Source of the DNA: Promicromonospora thailandica
Lineage (GTDB): Bacteria; Actinomycetota; Actinomycetes; Actinomycetales; Cellulomonadaceae
DNA: 64,000 bases
Reading direction: 5' to 3'
NCBI RefSeq assembly: GCF_024171955.1
Contig: NZ_JAMTCS010000001.1
Coordinates: 558,001 to 622,000 of the forward strand
Position 1 is the first letter of the stretch, and every line of letters begins with the position of its first letter. Shown piece after piece: positions 1 to 8,351 of the stretch. The notes beneath the pieces were generated by a model. The model saw only the letters and a list, made by a program, of their open reading frames with translations. It ran no database searches and had not been told where the DNA came from. Position numbers and translations under genes: made by a program.

Positions 1-826
1 CGCCCTCCCGGCCGGCCTCGATGTCCGCCTGGAGCGAGGAGCGCATCGCGGGCGGGAAGCCGCCGAGGATGCCCCGCAGGTCGTCGCCCGTGGTCGGCAC
101 GCCCTCGGCGGTCGCGGTCGCGGCGATCTCGTCCAGCAGGCCCGCGGTCAGCGCGGGGTCGCGGGTCAGCGCCTCGCCGATGCCGGTAGCCCACGTGGAG
201 GTCAGCAGCGCGAGCGGGGCGAGGAACCGCAGCTTCTTCCACAGCACCTCGGCCTCGGTGCCGCCGGTGAGCACCTCGATCGGCGTGTCGCGCAGCGCCG
301 CGACGACGCCGAGCTCCGCGGCGTCGTCCGGAACGACCGTCCGCAGGAGCGTGCCGCGGTGGCGCACGAGTGCCGGCCCGGGGCCGTCGGCGCCCGTGCG
401 CAGCGTCTCGCCCGCGATGGTGGCGCCGACCACCTCGACCCCGGGCAGCGCGGTCCGCAGCGTGTCCACGTGGTCCAGGCCGTTGAGCAGGGACAGCACC
501 TCCGCGGGCGCGGCGGGTCCGAGCAGGCGGGCGGCGTCGGCCACGCCCTCGGCCTTGACCGCCACGACCACCCGGGCGCCGTGCGGCACCTCGGTGACCG
601 CCGGGAGCGCGGCGTGCCAGGCGCCGAACTCGTCGGTGGTGACGTCCAGGCCGTGCTCCGCGACGTGGCGGGCGGTCCGCTCCCGGGCCACCACGACGAC
701 GTCGTGCCCGGCGCGCTGGAGCATCGCGGCCACGAGGCCGCCGATGGCTCCCGGGCCGACGACTGCGATCGGCTCCTGGGTCGCGGGCTGGTCGGTCGAG
801 GTCACGTCGTTGGCCGCATCACGCAT
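1..826 (-). CDS. panE: 2-dehydropantoate 2-reductase (ketopantoate reductase), 3' end beyond window
   Basis: Reading the minus strand from the ATG at 826 gives an open frame that runs off the window edge (about 275 residues visible, no stop). The N-terminal part carries the Rossmann motif [17 protein letters not shown] (about residues 20-36), the GxGAIG signature of ApbA/PanE enzymes, followed by VVVAVKAEG and LSLLNGLDH, also typical of the family. The expected reaction is NADPH-dependent reduction of ketopantoate to pantoate in coenzyme A synthesis; related family members act on other 2-oxo acids, so the substrate is inferred. About 20 residues precede the Rossmann fold, so a later start is possible. 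It is divergent from moaA across a 56-bp gap. Confidence 0.85.
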   Translation of the reverse strand, partial: MRDAANDVTSTDQPATQEPIAVVGPGAIGGLVAAMLQRAGHDVVVVARERTARHVAEHGLDVTTDEFGAWHAALPAVTEVPHGARVVVAVKAEGVADAARLLGPAAPAEVLSLLNGLDHVDTLRTALPGVEVVGATIAGETLRTGADGPGPALVRHRGTLLRTVVPDDAAELGVVAALRDTPIEVLTGGTEAEVLWKKLRFLAPLALLTSTWATGIGEALTRDPALTAGLLDEIAATATAEGVPTTGDDLRGILGGFPPAMRSSLQADIEAGREG

Positions 827-870
827 GGCCACATCGTAGGCACGCGCCGGGATCGGTCCGTGCACTGGTC

Positions 871-883
871 TACTCTCGACGCA
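871..883 (+). promoter_or_regulatory. Candidate leaderless -10 box of moaA
   Basis: TACTCT at 871-876 fits the actinobacterial -10 pattern TANNNT and lies six bases before the moaA ATG. No Shine-Dalgarno sequence is visible, so transcription probably starts at or beside the A of ATG. This is inference from spacing alone. Confidence 0.4.
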
Positions 884-2004
884 TGGCCGCAGTCACGCTC
901 GGTATCCCGTCGGTGCGGGGCGTGCCCCGGCGCGCAGCCACCCCCGCGGGCAGGCCGCGTCCCGACACCCCGCTGCTGGTCGACCGCTACGGCCGCGTGG
1001 CGCGCGACCTGCGGGTCTCGATCACCACGGCGTGCTCGCTGCGCTGCACGTACTGCATGCCTGCCGAGGGCCTGCCGCTGGTGCCGCGCGACGAGCTGAT
1101 GACGCCCGAGGAGATCGGCCGGCTGGTCGGCATCGGCGTGCGCGACCTGGGCCTGCGCGACATCCGGTTCACGGGCGGCGAGCCGCTCATGCGCCGCGAC
1201 CTGGAGCAGATCATCGGGGCCGCCCGCACCGCGGCGGACGAGGGCATCGCCGCGGCCGGCGCGACCGGCGAGCGCGTGCGGATCGCCATGACCTCGAACG
1301 CGCTCGGCCTCGACAAGCGCGTGGACGCCCTGGTCGCCGCCGGGCTGGACCGCGTCAACGTCTCGCTCGACACGGTGGACCGGCAGGCGTTCGCCACCCT
1401 GACCCGGCGCGACCGGCTGGACGACGTGCTCACGGGCATCCGCGCCGCCCTCGCCGCGGGCCTCGCACCCGTCAAGATCAACGCCGTGCTGCTGCCGGAG
1501 ACCCTGGCGGGCGCCGCCGACCTGCTCGCCTGGGCGGTCGAGCACGACTGCCGGCTGCGGTTCATCGAGGAGATGCCGCTCGACGCCGACGGGCAGTGGA
1601 CCCGGGGCGATGTCGTGAGCGCCGCCGACCTGCTCGACGTGCTGGGCCGGCGCTTCACGCTCACCCCGGCCGGCCGCGAGGACCCGTCGGCCCCGGCCGA
1701 GGAGTGGCTGGTCGACGGCGGCCCGGCGACCGTGGGCGTGATCGCGTCGGTGACGCGGTCGTTCTGCGGTGCCTGCGACCGCACCCGGCTGACCGCCGAG
1801 GGCACGGTCCGGTCCTGCCTGTTCGGCAACGAGGAGACCGACCTCAAGTCGCTGCTCCGGGCGGGTGCCACGGACGAGGAGGTCAGCGATGCCTGGCGGG
1901 CCGCGATGTGGGCCAAGCCGCGTGCGCACGGCAGCGACGCTCCCGACCTCGCGGCCGACGCCTTCGCCGACACGGTGCGCAGCATGGGGGCCATCGGCGG
2001 CTGA
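883..2004 (+). CDS. moaA: GTP 3',8-cyclase MoaA (radical SAM)
   Basis: A 373-residue radical SAM enzyme catalysing the first step of molybdenum-cofactor synthesis, conversion of GTP to 3',8-cyclo-7,8-dihydro-GTP. The N-terminal cluster motif CSLRCTYC uses Cys51, Cys55 and Cys58. The second 4Fe-4S site, CGACDRTRL with a later Cys, gives Cys295, Cys298 and Cys312. The protein ends in the Gly-Gly tail needed for activity in this family (MGAIGG). About 40 extra residues precede the core compared with the E. coli enzyme, as is common in actinobacteria. It converges on moaE-moeA with a five-base gap. moaC and moaD are not in the window. Confidence 0.95.
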   Translation: MAAVTLGIPSVRGVPRRAATPAGRPRPDTPLLVDRYGRVARDLRVSITTACSLRCTYCMPAEGLPLVPRDELMTPEEIGRLVGIGVRDLGLRDIRFTGGEPLMRRDLEQIIGAARTAADEGIAAAGATGERVRIAMTSNALGLDKRVDALVAAGLDRVNVSLDTVDRQAFATLTRRDRLDDVLTGIRAALAAGLAPVKINAVLLPETLAGAADLLAWAVEHDCRLRFIEEMPLDADGQWTRGDVVSAADLLDVLGRRFTLTPAGREDPSAPAEEWLVDGGPATVGVIASVTRSFCGACDRTRLTAEGTVRSCLFGNEETDLKSLLRAGATDEEVSDAWRAAMWAKPRAHGSDAPDLAADAFADTVRSMGAIGG

Positions 2005-2009
2005 CCGCG

Positions 2010-2471
2010 TCAGAGACCGACCCACTCGGACTCGCCGTCCGTGAACCGCTGCTTCTTCCAGATGGGCACCTCGGCCTTGATCCGCTCGACGAGCAGCGAG
2101 CAGGCCTCGAACGCCTCCTTGCGATGCCCCGCGGACGCGGACGCCACCAGGGCGACGTCGCCGATCTCCAGGTGGCCGTACCGGTGCACAGCGGCCACGC
2201 GCAGCCCGGTCTCCGCGGACACGGCCGCGCACACGTCGCGCAGCACCGTGGTCGCGTCGGGGTGCGCCTCGTAGTCCAGGCTCGTGACGTCGCGGCCGCC
2301 GTCCTCGTCGCGCACCACCCCGCGGAACGTGACCACCGCGCCGCACTCCGGGGCGGCCACGGCCGCCTCGACGGCCCGCCCGACGGCGTCGTCGAGCACC
2401 TCCGGCGTCACCCGCACCACTGCGTCCACGACTGCTCCCTCGTTCTCGTGCTCTCGTCCGCGCCGCGTCAC
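2010..2471 (-). CDS. moaE: Molybdopterin synthase catalytic subunit MoaE
   Basis: 153 residues, the family length. MoaE transfers sulfur from thiocarboxylated MoaD to precursor Z to make molybdopterin. Visible family signatures are the GAVVTFRGVVRD core, LDYEAHP, the HRYGHLEIGD strand, the basic HRKEAFEAC segment and the C-terminal IKAEVPIWKKQ segment that supplies the catalytic lysines. Its start overlaps the moeA stop by four bases, so the two are translationally coupled. moaD is missing from this pair and must lie elsewhere. Confidence 0.95.
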   Translation of the reverse strand: MTRRGREHENEGAVVDAVVRVTPEVLDDAVGRAVEAAVAAPECGAVVTFRGVVRDEDGGRDVTSLDYEAHPDATTVLRDVCAAVSAETGLRVAAVHRYGHLEIGDVALVASASAGHRKEAFEACSLLVERIKAEVPIWKKQRFTDGESEWVGL

Positions 2472-3724
2472 AGCGGCCAGACGGCCACCTCGGCACCGGG
2501 TTCGAGCGTAGTCGTAGCGGCCGGGACGTCGATCAGCACGTCCGCCGCCGCCATCGACGCGACCAGGTGCGACCCCGGCCCGCCGACGACCGCGACACGG
2601 GGCGTTCCCGCGACGGCGTCGTCACGCACCCACCGCCCGCGCAGGAGCTGGCGTCTCCCGGGCGGCGAGGCGACGGCGCCGTCGAGCACCGCGGTGACCC
2701 GGTCGACCGGCGGGAGGCCGCCCGCCCGGCGCAGCAGGTCGCGCAGGAAGACGACGAACGAGACCTGGGCGCTCACCGGGTTGCCCGGGAAGGCCAGCAC
2801 GGGCCGGCCGCCCACCTGCCCCAGGCCCTGCGGTCCGCCGGGCTGCATCGCCACCGACCGGAACGTCACCTCCGGCAGCGCGTCCTTGACCACCTCGTAC
2901 GCGCCCTGGCTGACGCCGCCGGTGGTGAGCACGAGGTCGCACAGCGCGGCCGCGCGCTCCAGGGCGACGCGCACGACCTCCGGGTCGTCGGGCACGCTCA
3001 CCCGCAGGCCGACCCGGCCGCCCGCCGCCCGCACGGCCGCCTCCAGCGCCGGACCGTTGGCGTCCCAGACCTGACCCGGGCCGGGCTCGCCGTCCGGCGG
3101 GACGAGCTCGCTGCCTGTGGACACGACGGCTACCGAGACCGGCACGAGCACGGGCAGCCGGGTGATGCCGCAGGCCGCGGCCGCGGCCACGTGGTGCGGG
3201 GCGAGCACCGTGCCGGCCCGCAGCACCACGTCGCCGGCCGCGACGTCCGACCCGGGCTCCCGGACGTACTCGCCCGCGGTGCGCGGCCGGACCACGGCGA
3301 CGGTCCCGCCCCCGGAGGTGTCCGCCGACCCGTTGAAGGTCAGGTGGTCGGTGTCCTCCACCGGGACCACGGCGTCGGCGCCGGCCGGCAGCGGGGCGCC
3401 CGTCATGATGCGGACGGCGGTGCCCGGTTCCAGCGGGGCCGGCTCGCCCGGGGCGGCCGCGACGTCGCCCGCCACGGGCAGGGTCACGGGGACGCCCGGG
3501 GCGGCCGGAGCGACGTCCGCGGCCCGCACCGCGAACCCGTCCATCTGGGAGTTGCGGAAGCGGGGCAGCGCGCCGGGCGCGGTGACGTCCCGCGCCAGCA
3601 CCCGCCCGAGCACGTCCTGGTGCAGCGGCACCACCTCCTGCGGACGGTCCGCGAGCGGTGCCAGGAGCTCCGCCACGTCGGCCCGGTGCTGTTCCACGTC
3701 CACCCGGTCCCCGTGATCAGCCAT
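2468..3724 (-). CDS. moeA: Molybdopterin molybdenumtransferase MoeA
   Basis: 418 residues, normal for MoeA, which inserts molybdate into adenylylated molybdopterin. Visible motifs are SQMDGFAVRAADV near the N terminus, the MTGAPLPAGADAVVPVEDT loop, VSTGSELV with QVWDANGPAL, the LTTGGVSQG molybdopterin-binding loop and AFPGNPVSAQVSFVVF. It is the promoter-proximal gene of a two-gene operon with moaE. The 100-bp gap to the divergent gene at 3825 should hold its promoter. Confidence 0.95.
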   Translation of the reverse strand: MADHGDRVDVEQHRADVAELLAPLADRPQEVVPLHQDVLGRVLARDVTAPGALPRFRNSQMDGFAVRAADVAPAAPGVPVTLPVAGDVAAAPGEPAPLEPGTAVRIMTGAPLPAGADAVVPVEDTDHLTFNGSADTSGGGTVAVVRPRTAGEYVREPGSDVAAGDVVLRAGTVLAPHHVAAAAACGITRLPVLVPVSVAVVSTGSELVPPDGEPGPGQVWDANGPALEAAVRAAGGRVGLRVSVPDDPEVVRVALERAAALCDLVLTTGGVSQGAYEVVKDALPEVTFRSVAMQPGGPQGLGQVGGRPVLAFPGNPVSAQVSFVVFLRDLLRRAGGLPPVDRVTAVLDGAVASPPGRRQLLRGRWVRDDAVAGTPRVAVVGGPGSHLVASMAAADVLIDVPAATTTLEPGAEVAVWPL

Positions 3725-3824
3725 GCCAGCAACCTATCCCGGCGCGCGGCCGGACCTGCACCGGACGTGTGACGGCCGGCGAGGCAGGGGTGCGAGACAG
3801 GGGTGAGGGACGCAAGAATCGACC

Positions 3825-4469
3825 ATGCACATCCATGCGCTGAGCAACAACGGGACCACCCCCGACGGCGTCCTCGTGCGCCGGGACGCGAACACCCCGC
3901 ACGGGCTGCGGGTGCTCGACTCCGTGCTCGCCATGCGCCCGACCCCCGACGTGGTCCTGCGAGCCCGGCAGCGCGTGGAGTACGAGGGCGACGTGCGGCG
4001 CTGGGTGCGGTACTCGCTCCAGCGGGAACCGGGCGGGGTGGACGTCACGTTCGACCGTGCCGACCTGCCGCCCGGCGTCGGCGACGGTGTGCCGTCGTTC
4101 GCGCGCTACCTCCTGGTGCTGGAGCTGGCCACGGTCGGCGCGTGGGTGGAGTACACGCAGCTCGACGACGCGGACCCGGCCCGCACCCAGCACGCCCTGC
4201 TGGTGCGTACCGACACCCAGCCGCTCGTGCTGCCGGACGGCGTGTCGACGTCGGCCATGCGCATCGACCAGCTTCTGGACGGCGAGCCCGCCAACTCGTT
4301 CTGGTGCGACAGCTTCGGGGTGGTGCAGGCCGACTACATCGAGCGGTTCCCCGACGGAACGCAGGTCTCGGGCATCTCGTGGCGCACCACGTGGGAGGGC
4401 ATCGAGCCGTGGCTCGACGCCGAGGTGCGGGGCGCGCTGGACGCCTCGGGGATCCTCACCCAGACCTGA
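3825..4469 (+). CDS. Uncharacterised actinobacterial protein
   Basis: 214 residues with no signal peptide, membrane segment or catalytic motif that I recognise. It contains several Trp/Tyr-rich stretches (VRYSLQRE, VGAWVEYTQL, NSFWCDSFGVVQADYIERF) and a soluble alpha/beta-like composition. The start was chosen because AAGAAT at 3814-3819 sits five bases before the ATG, in the position of a leaderless -10 box, and the sequence MHIHALSNNG looks like a natural N terminus. The gene is divergent from moeA and converges on the DUF1918 gene. Function unknown. Confidence 0.65.
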   Translation: MHIHALSNNGTTPDGVLVRRDANTPHGLRVLDSVLAMRPTPDVVLRARQRVEYEGDVRRWVRYSLQREPGGVDVTFDRADLPPGVGDGVPSFARYLLVLELATVGAWVEYTQLDDADPARTQHALLVRTDTQPLVLPDGVSTSAMRIDQLLDGEPANSFWCDSFGVVQADYIERFPDGTQVSGISWRTTWEGIEPWLDAEVRGALDASGILTQT

Positions 4470-4494
4470 CCGGGCGCCGGCGGGCTGCCTGGCG

Positions 4495-4989
4495 CTACCG
4501 GTGCAGGTGCGCCTTGTGCCCGACGGCCGCCGAGACGTCACCCTCGGCCACCGTGAGCAGGCGGTCGGCGAGCCTCCGCAGGGCGCGGCCGGCCGCGATC
4601 TCGTCGCCGATCAGAGGCACCTCGGGATCGCCGGGCGCCCTGCGCGCGTGCCCGACGGCGCGCAGCGACTCCGGCGGGCCGTTCATCACCATCGCCTCCG
4701 CCGTGGTGCTGCCGCCCGACTCGACCACGGTGATGCGCACGTCCCAGGTCAGGGCGCGGCCCTGCCGGGCGCCCTCCGCGCCACCTGCGGTGCCTGCCGG
4801 GCCTGCGTCGGTGTCGACGTACGTGTCGGCGCCCGGGTAGACCAGCGTCTCCTCACCCGTATCCGACCACCGGACCCGGTACGGCGGCGAGCCGTCCTCG
4901 TGGGGGCACTCGGTCACCACACCGTCGCGCACCGCGCCGCCGACCACTCCCGAGGCCGTCACTATCCGGTCGCCCACTGCTGCCTTCAT
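4495..4989 (-). CDS. DUF1918-DUF1876 two-domain protein
   Basis: 164 residues. Residues 1-57 (MKAAVGDRIV, PPYRVRWSDTGEETLVYPG) match the DUF1918 fold, a small SH3-like barrel. Residues 79-160 (WDVRITVVESGG, GHARRAPGDPEVPLIGDEIAAGRALRRLADRLL) match the DUF1876 dsRBD-like fold. Both domains are common in actinobacteria, usually as separate proteins, and have no proven function; a fused form is less usual. An Ala/Gly-rich linker of about 20 residues joins them. SD-like GAGG stands upstream of the ATG. Confidence 0.8.
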   Translation of the reverse strand: MKAAVGDRIVTASGVVGGAVRDGVVTECPHEDGSPPYRVRWSDTGEETLVYPGADTYVDTDAGPAGTAGGAEGARQGRALTWDVRITVVESGGSTTAEAMVMNGPPESLRAVGHARRAPGDPEVPLIGDEIAAGRALRRLADRLLTVAEGDVSAAVGHKAHLHR

Positions 4990-5160
4990 GGGGTGCCTCC
5001 TCGCGTCGTTGCGGTTCTCCCATCATCGCCCCGATCCGGCCGGCGCGCGGCGTGATGCCGCGGTCACCTGCCCGACGCCGCGCCGTGACACGCGCGTGAG
5101 ACGCTGACAGGGCCGGGACCTGCCCGACGTGCCCGGCGCGGTCGACGAGAGGGGCGGCAC

Positions 5161-6312
5161 ATGCGGGACCTGCTGCCGCGGCTGCTGGGCTGGTGGCGCG
5201 CGGGCGAGCGCGCGGCCGTCGCCACCGTGGTGCACACCGTCCGGTCGGCGCCGCGCGAGCCGGGCGCCGCGATGGCAGTGGGCCCGGGCGGCGAGGTGCT
5301 CGGCTCGGTGTCGGGCGGGTGCGTCGAGGGCGCCGTGTACGACGTGTGCCTGGAGGTCGCCGAGAGCGGCCGCCCCGTGCTCGCCCGCTACGGCGTGGCC
5401 GCCGATGCGGCGTTCGATGCTTCCTTCGATGTCGGCCTGACCTGCGGCGGCACCGTGGAGGTCTTCGTCGCACCCCTCTCACGGACGGCATGGCCGGGCT
5501 TCGACACGTTCGTCGCCCGCGTAGCCGACGGCGGGCCCGGAGTCTGCCTCGCGACGGTCCTCGCGGCGCCCGAGGGCGGTCGCGTCACGCCCGGCCGGCG
5601 GCTGGTCGTCGGGCGCGCGGCGGACGGCAGCGGGGCGGGCGGCACCCTCGGCGACCCCGGCCTGGACGCCGCGGTGGCCGCGGACGCCGTCGGCCAGGTC
5701 GGCGCCGGAGCGAGCGCCGTGCGGGAGTACGGGCCGCGCGGCGAGCGCACCGGAACCGGTACCCAGGTGTTCCTCCAGGCCTTCGCGCCGCGCCCCCGTC
5801 TGCTCGTGTTCGGCGCCGTCGAGCTCGCGGCCGCGCTGGCGCGGGCCGGACACCTGCTGGGCTACCGCGTGACGGTGTGCGACGCCCGCCCCGTCTTCAC
5901 GACGGCCGACCGCTTCCCGGACGCCGACGAGGTGGTCGTGGACTGGCCCCACCGGTATCTCGAGGCCCAGATCGCGGCGGGCCGGGTCTCCGCGCGCGAC
6001 GCCGTCTGCGTGCTCACCCACGATCCCAAGTTCGACGTGCCCGTGCTGCGCACCGCCCTCACCGGCCTGCCGACCGGCACGTACGTGGGCGCGATGGGCT
6101 CGCGACGTACGCATGCCGAACGGACCGCCCGCCTGACCGAGCACGGCGTGCCGCCCGCTGCACTGGCCCGCCTGCGCAGCCCCATCGGCCTGGACCTGGG
6201 CGCGCGCACCCCGGACGAGACCGCCGTCTCGATCGCGGCCGAGATCCTGGCGGCCCGCTCGGCCGCCTCGGCCCGCCCGCTTCGCGACACGAGCGGTCCG
6301 ATCCACGGCTGA
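5161..6312 (+). CDS. xdhC: XdhC/CoxF-family molybdenum-enzyme maturation factor
   Basis: 383 residues. The N-terminal XdhC/CoxI domain has the signatures RSAPREPGAAMAV and SVSGGCVEGAVYD, then GLTCGGTVEVFV. The C-terminal Rossmann domain has FGAVELAAALARAG, VCDARPVF, VLTHDPKFDVPVL and YVGAMGSRRTHAERT. Family members bind molybdenum cofactor, help its sulfuration and insert it into xanthine dehydrogenase-type enzymes. No xanthine or CO dehydrogenase subunit is in the window, so the client enzyme is unknown, but the nearby moa/moe genes support a cofactor role. SD-like GAGGGG lies about seven bases before the ATG. Confidence 0.85.
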   Translation: MRDLLPRLLGWWRAGERAAVATVVHTVRSAPREPGAAMAVGPGGEVLGSVSGGCVEGAVYDVCLEVAESGRPVLARYGVAADAAFDASFDVGLTCGGTVEVFVAPLSRTAWPGFDTFVARVADGGPGVCLATVLAAPEGGRVTPGRRLVVGRAADGSGAGGTLGDPGLDAAVAADAVGQVGAGASAVREYGPRGERTGTGTQVFLQAFAPRPRLLVFGAVELAAALARAGHLLGYRVTVCDARPVFTTADRFPDADEVVVDWPHRYLEAQIAAGRVSARDAVCVLTHDPKFDVPVLRTALTGLPTGTYVGAMGSRRTHAERTARLTEHGVPPAALARLRSPIGLDLGARTPDETAVSIAAEILAARSAASARPLRDTSGPIHG

Positions 6313-6316
6313 TACG

Positions 6317-6655
6317 TCACCGCGAGTCCGCACCGGGCTGGAGGAGCCCCCGCAGCGCGCCCTCGTACTCCACCAGATCTTTCTCGACCGTGCTTCGTAT
6401 CAGCTGCGGATCGATGTACTCGTAGGCATGCGCGATGCGATTACGGGTGGACCAGATCGCTTTCCACGTGGACCCGAACGCTCGTTCTCGAGCCTCCTCG
6501 CTCAGCTTCGCAGCCACCTCGATCGAGGCACCCAGCCGGAGGCAGACCGCGTCGAACAGCACGGGGTCGTCCAGGTCACCCCGCACGAGGTACGACTTGA
6601 GGACGTCGAGGTGGTTCAGCGCCGACTCGACATGCCTCTCATCCTTCTCGTTCAC
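6317..6655 (-). CDS. hepT: HepT-like HEPN ribonuclease toxin
   Basis: 112 residues, predicted all-helical. It carries the HEPN catalytic motif RNRIAHAY, which fits RX4HXY: Arg and His for metal-independent RNase activity plus the Tyr that cognate MntA antitoxins modify with AMP. Its start overlaps the stop of the upstream nucleotidyltransferase gene by four bases, the classic MntA-HepT order. The toxin is expected to cleave RNA when unmodified. Assignment to HepT rests on motif and context; the RNA target is unknown. Confidence 0.85.
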   Translation of the reverse strand: MNEKDERHVESALNHLDVLKSYLVRGDLDDPVLFDAVCLRLGASIEVAAKLSEEARERAFGSTWKAIWSTRNRIAHAYEYIDPQLIRSTVEKDLVEYEGALRGLLQPGADSR

Positions 6656-7191
6656 AGCGGGATCGCCTCGACCGTGGCCGCGACGTTCTCGCGCAGGGCG
6701 CGCGCGATCACCACGTCCACCTCGCGGCCCAGCACCTCCTCGAGCTCAGCCTCCAGGGCACCGAGGGCGAACATCCCGACCCCGGGGTCGAGGTCGACCA
6801 GCAGGTCGACGTCCGACTCCTCGGTGTCCTCGCCGCGTGCCACGGAGCCGAAGACGCGAACGTTGCGCGCGCCGTGACGCGCTGCGATCTCGATGACCTC
6901 GTCGCGTTGTTCCCGAAGCAGCAGCGTGAGCAACGGGACGTGGTCGTGCTCGCGGCCCTCCACGTCCGTCGTGGTTTCGATCCGCAGCAGACGTGCGACC
7001 TCGGGCTGACTCCGGCCGAGCGCAGCCCCGATCCTGCGTTGACTCCATCCCAGGTCTCTCGCCTGGTGCGCCGCGACCACCAGCTCACGAGTCGCGGCCG
7101 CCCTGAGCTCACCCGCGTGACGACTCGTCCGCTGCAAGTGGTCCGCGAACGCCCGCTCGACCGCTGACACACCATCCGCCCCTGGACCCAT
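6652..7191 (-). CDS. mntA: MntA-like nucleotidyltransferase antitoxin with N-terminal HTH-like extension
   Basis: 179 residues from the ATG at 7191. The C-terminal half is a minimal nucleotidyltransferase with FGSVARGEDTEESDVDLLV, matching the GSX10DXD catalytic motif of antitoxins that AMPylate HepT. Residues about 20-75 contain LGWSQRRIGAALGRSQPEVARLLRIE, read as a helix-turn-helix, which the shortest MntA proteins lack. The start at 7191 is preferred over 7239 because AGGAGG lies nine bases before it; starting at 7239 would translate through a perfect palindrome. The HTH may let the protein bind that palindrome (inference). Confidence 0.85.
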   Translation of the reverse strand: MGPGADGVSAVERAFADHLQRTSRHAGELRAAATRELVVAAHQARDLGWSQRRIGAALGRSQPEVARLLRIETTTDVEGREHDHVPLLTLLLREQRDEVIEIAARHGARNVRVFGSVARGEDTEESDVDLLVDLDPGVGMFALGALEAELEEVLGREVDVVIARALRENVAATVEAIPL

Positions 7192-7200
7192 ACCGAACCA

Positions 7201-7228
7201 CCTCCTGATAGCAGATGCTATCAGGAGG
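7201..7228. promoter_or_regulatory. Perfect 13-bp inverted repeat over the mntA ribosome-binding site
   Basis: Arms CCTCCTGATAGCA (7201-7213) and TGCTATCAGGAGG (7216-7228) are separated by two bases. Read on the minus strand, the second half ends in AGGAGG, the Shine-Dalgarno sequence of mntA. It therefore could be a protein operator, an mRNA hairpin hiding the RBS, or both. It lies in the short divergent space before the S66 peptidase gene. Confidence 0.8.
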
Positions 7229-7257
7229 AGCGCCGGCACACCGCCTAGGGTGTCCGC

Positions 7258-8259
7258 ATGTCAGCGCAGCCCGAGACCGTCCTGCCCCCGAAGCTCCGCG
7301 CCGGCGACACCCTGCGGGTCGTGGCCCCCGCCAGGTCGCGGGCCATGATCATGGAGCACGACAACACCCGCTGGATCGACGAGCGGTTCGCCGCCATGGG
7401 ACTCGCGCTGACGTTCGGCGAGCACGTCGACGAGGACGACCAGTTCCGCAGCGGCTCGATCGAGCACCGGGTGGCCGACCTGCACGCCGCCTTCGCCGAC
7501 CCCTCCGTGGCCGGCATCCTCACGGTCATCGGCGGGTACAACAGCAACGAGCTGCTCCCGTACCTGGACTTCGACCTGATCGCGGCCCACCCGAAGGTCT
7601 TCTGCGGCTACTCGGACATCTCCGCGCTGCAGAACGCGATCCTCGCCCGCACCGGCCTGGTCACCTACTCGGGTCCGCACTGGTCCAGCTGGGGCATGCG
7701 CGACCACTTCGAGCCCACCGGGGACTGGTTCCGCGCGGCGGTCATGGACGACGCCCCCATCGCCGTCCAACCCGCGGCGGAGTGGACCGACGACCTGTGG
7801 TTCGCCGACCAGGACGCCCGCACCCCGGTGCCCAACGAGGGCTGGTGGCCGCTGCGGCCGGGCCGGGCCTCGGGCCGGGTCGTGGGCGGCAACCTGGCGA
7901 CGCTCTCGCTGCTGCAGGGCACGCCGTACATGCCGTCGCTGGAGGGCGCCCTGCTGTTCCTGGAGGACGACTTCGAGTCGGACGCGACGCACGTCGCGCG
8001 GCGCCTCACCTCGCTGCTCCAGCTGCCGGGCGCCGACGGCGTCACCGGGCTGGTCGTCGGGCGCTTCCAGGCGAGCTCCGGCATCACTCGGGCGGCCCTC
8101 GACGAGATCGTCGCGCGACAGCCCGCGCTGCGCGGCAAGCCCGTGCTGGCCGGCGTCGACCTCGGGCATACGAGCCCGCTGCTCACCGTCCCGATCGGCG
8201 GCACGGCGACGCTGGCGGTCGAGAGCGACGCAGCGAACCTCACGATCACCCGGCACTGA
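7258..8259 (+). CDS. S66 family LD-carboxypeptidase / MccF-like serine peptidase
   Basis: 333 residues. The catalytic Ser is Ser119 in FCGYSDIS. The family's Glu and His are likely in LLFLEDDF (about residue 240) and VDLGHTSPLLTVPIGG near the C terminus. GILTVIGGYNSNELLPYLDF and VVGGNLATLSLLQGTPYMPS are strong S66 signatures. The family includes murein LD-carboxypeptidases (peptidoglycan recycling) and MccF, which detoxifies microcin C-like peptide-nucleotides; the long insert with WWPLRPG and the ordering of motifs favour the MccF-like branch. TAGGGT at 7246-7251 is six bases before the ATG and no SD is present, suggesting leaderless expression. Confidence 0.85.
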   Translation: MSAQPETVLPPKLRAGDTLRVVAPARSRAMIMEHDNTRWIDERFAAMGLALTFGEHVDEDDQFRSGSIEHRVADLHAAFADPSVAGILTVIGGYNSNELLPYLDFDLIAAHPKVFCGYSDISALQNAILARTGLVTYSGPHWSSWGMRDHFEPTGDWFRAAVMDDAPIAVQPAAEWTDDLWFADQDARTPVPNEGWWPLRPGRASGRVVGGNLATLSLLQGTPYMPSLEGALLFLEDDFESDATHVARRLTSLLQLPGADGVTGLVVGRFQASSGITRAALDEIVARQPALRGKPVLAGVDLGHTSPLLTVPIGGTATLAVESDAANLTITRH

Positions 8260-8293
8260 CACGGGGCGACGTCCGCCGTCGGCGAACCCGGAA

Positions 8294-8314
8294 ATTGAGT
8301 CGGGTCGACTCAGG
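8294..8314. promoter_or_regulatory. HAIR element (HspR-binding site) upstream of hsp20
   Basis: TTGAGT (8295-8300), seven bases, ACTCAG (8308-8313). This matches the HAIR consensus CTTGAGT-N7-ACTCAAG at all but the outer bases. It lies about 40 bp before the small heat-shock gene and predicts repression by HspR and heat induction. Confidence 0.85.
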
Positions 8315-8351
8315 TTGTACCGGTCATCAGACCCGCCCGGAGGAGGACACC

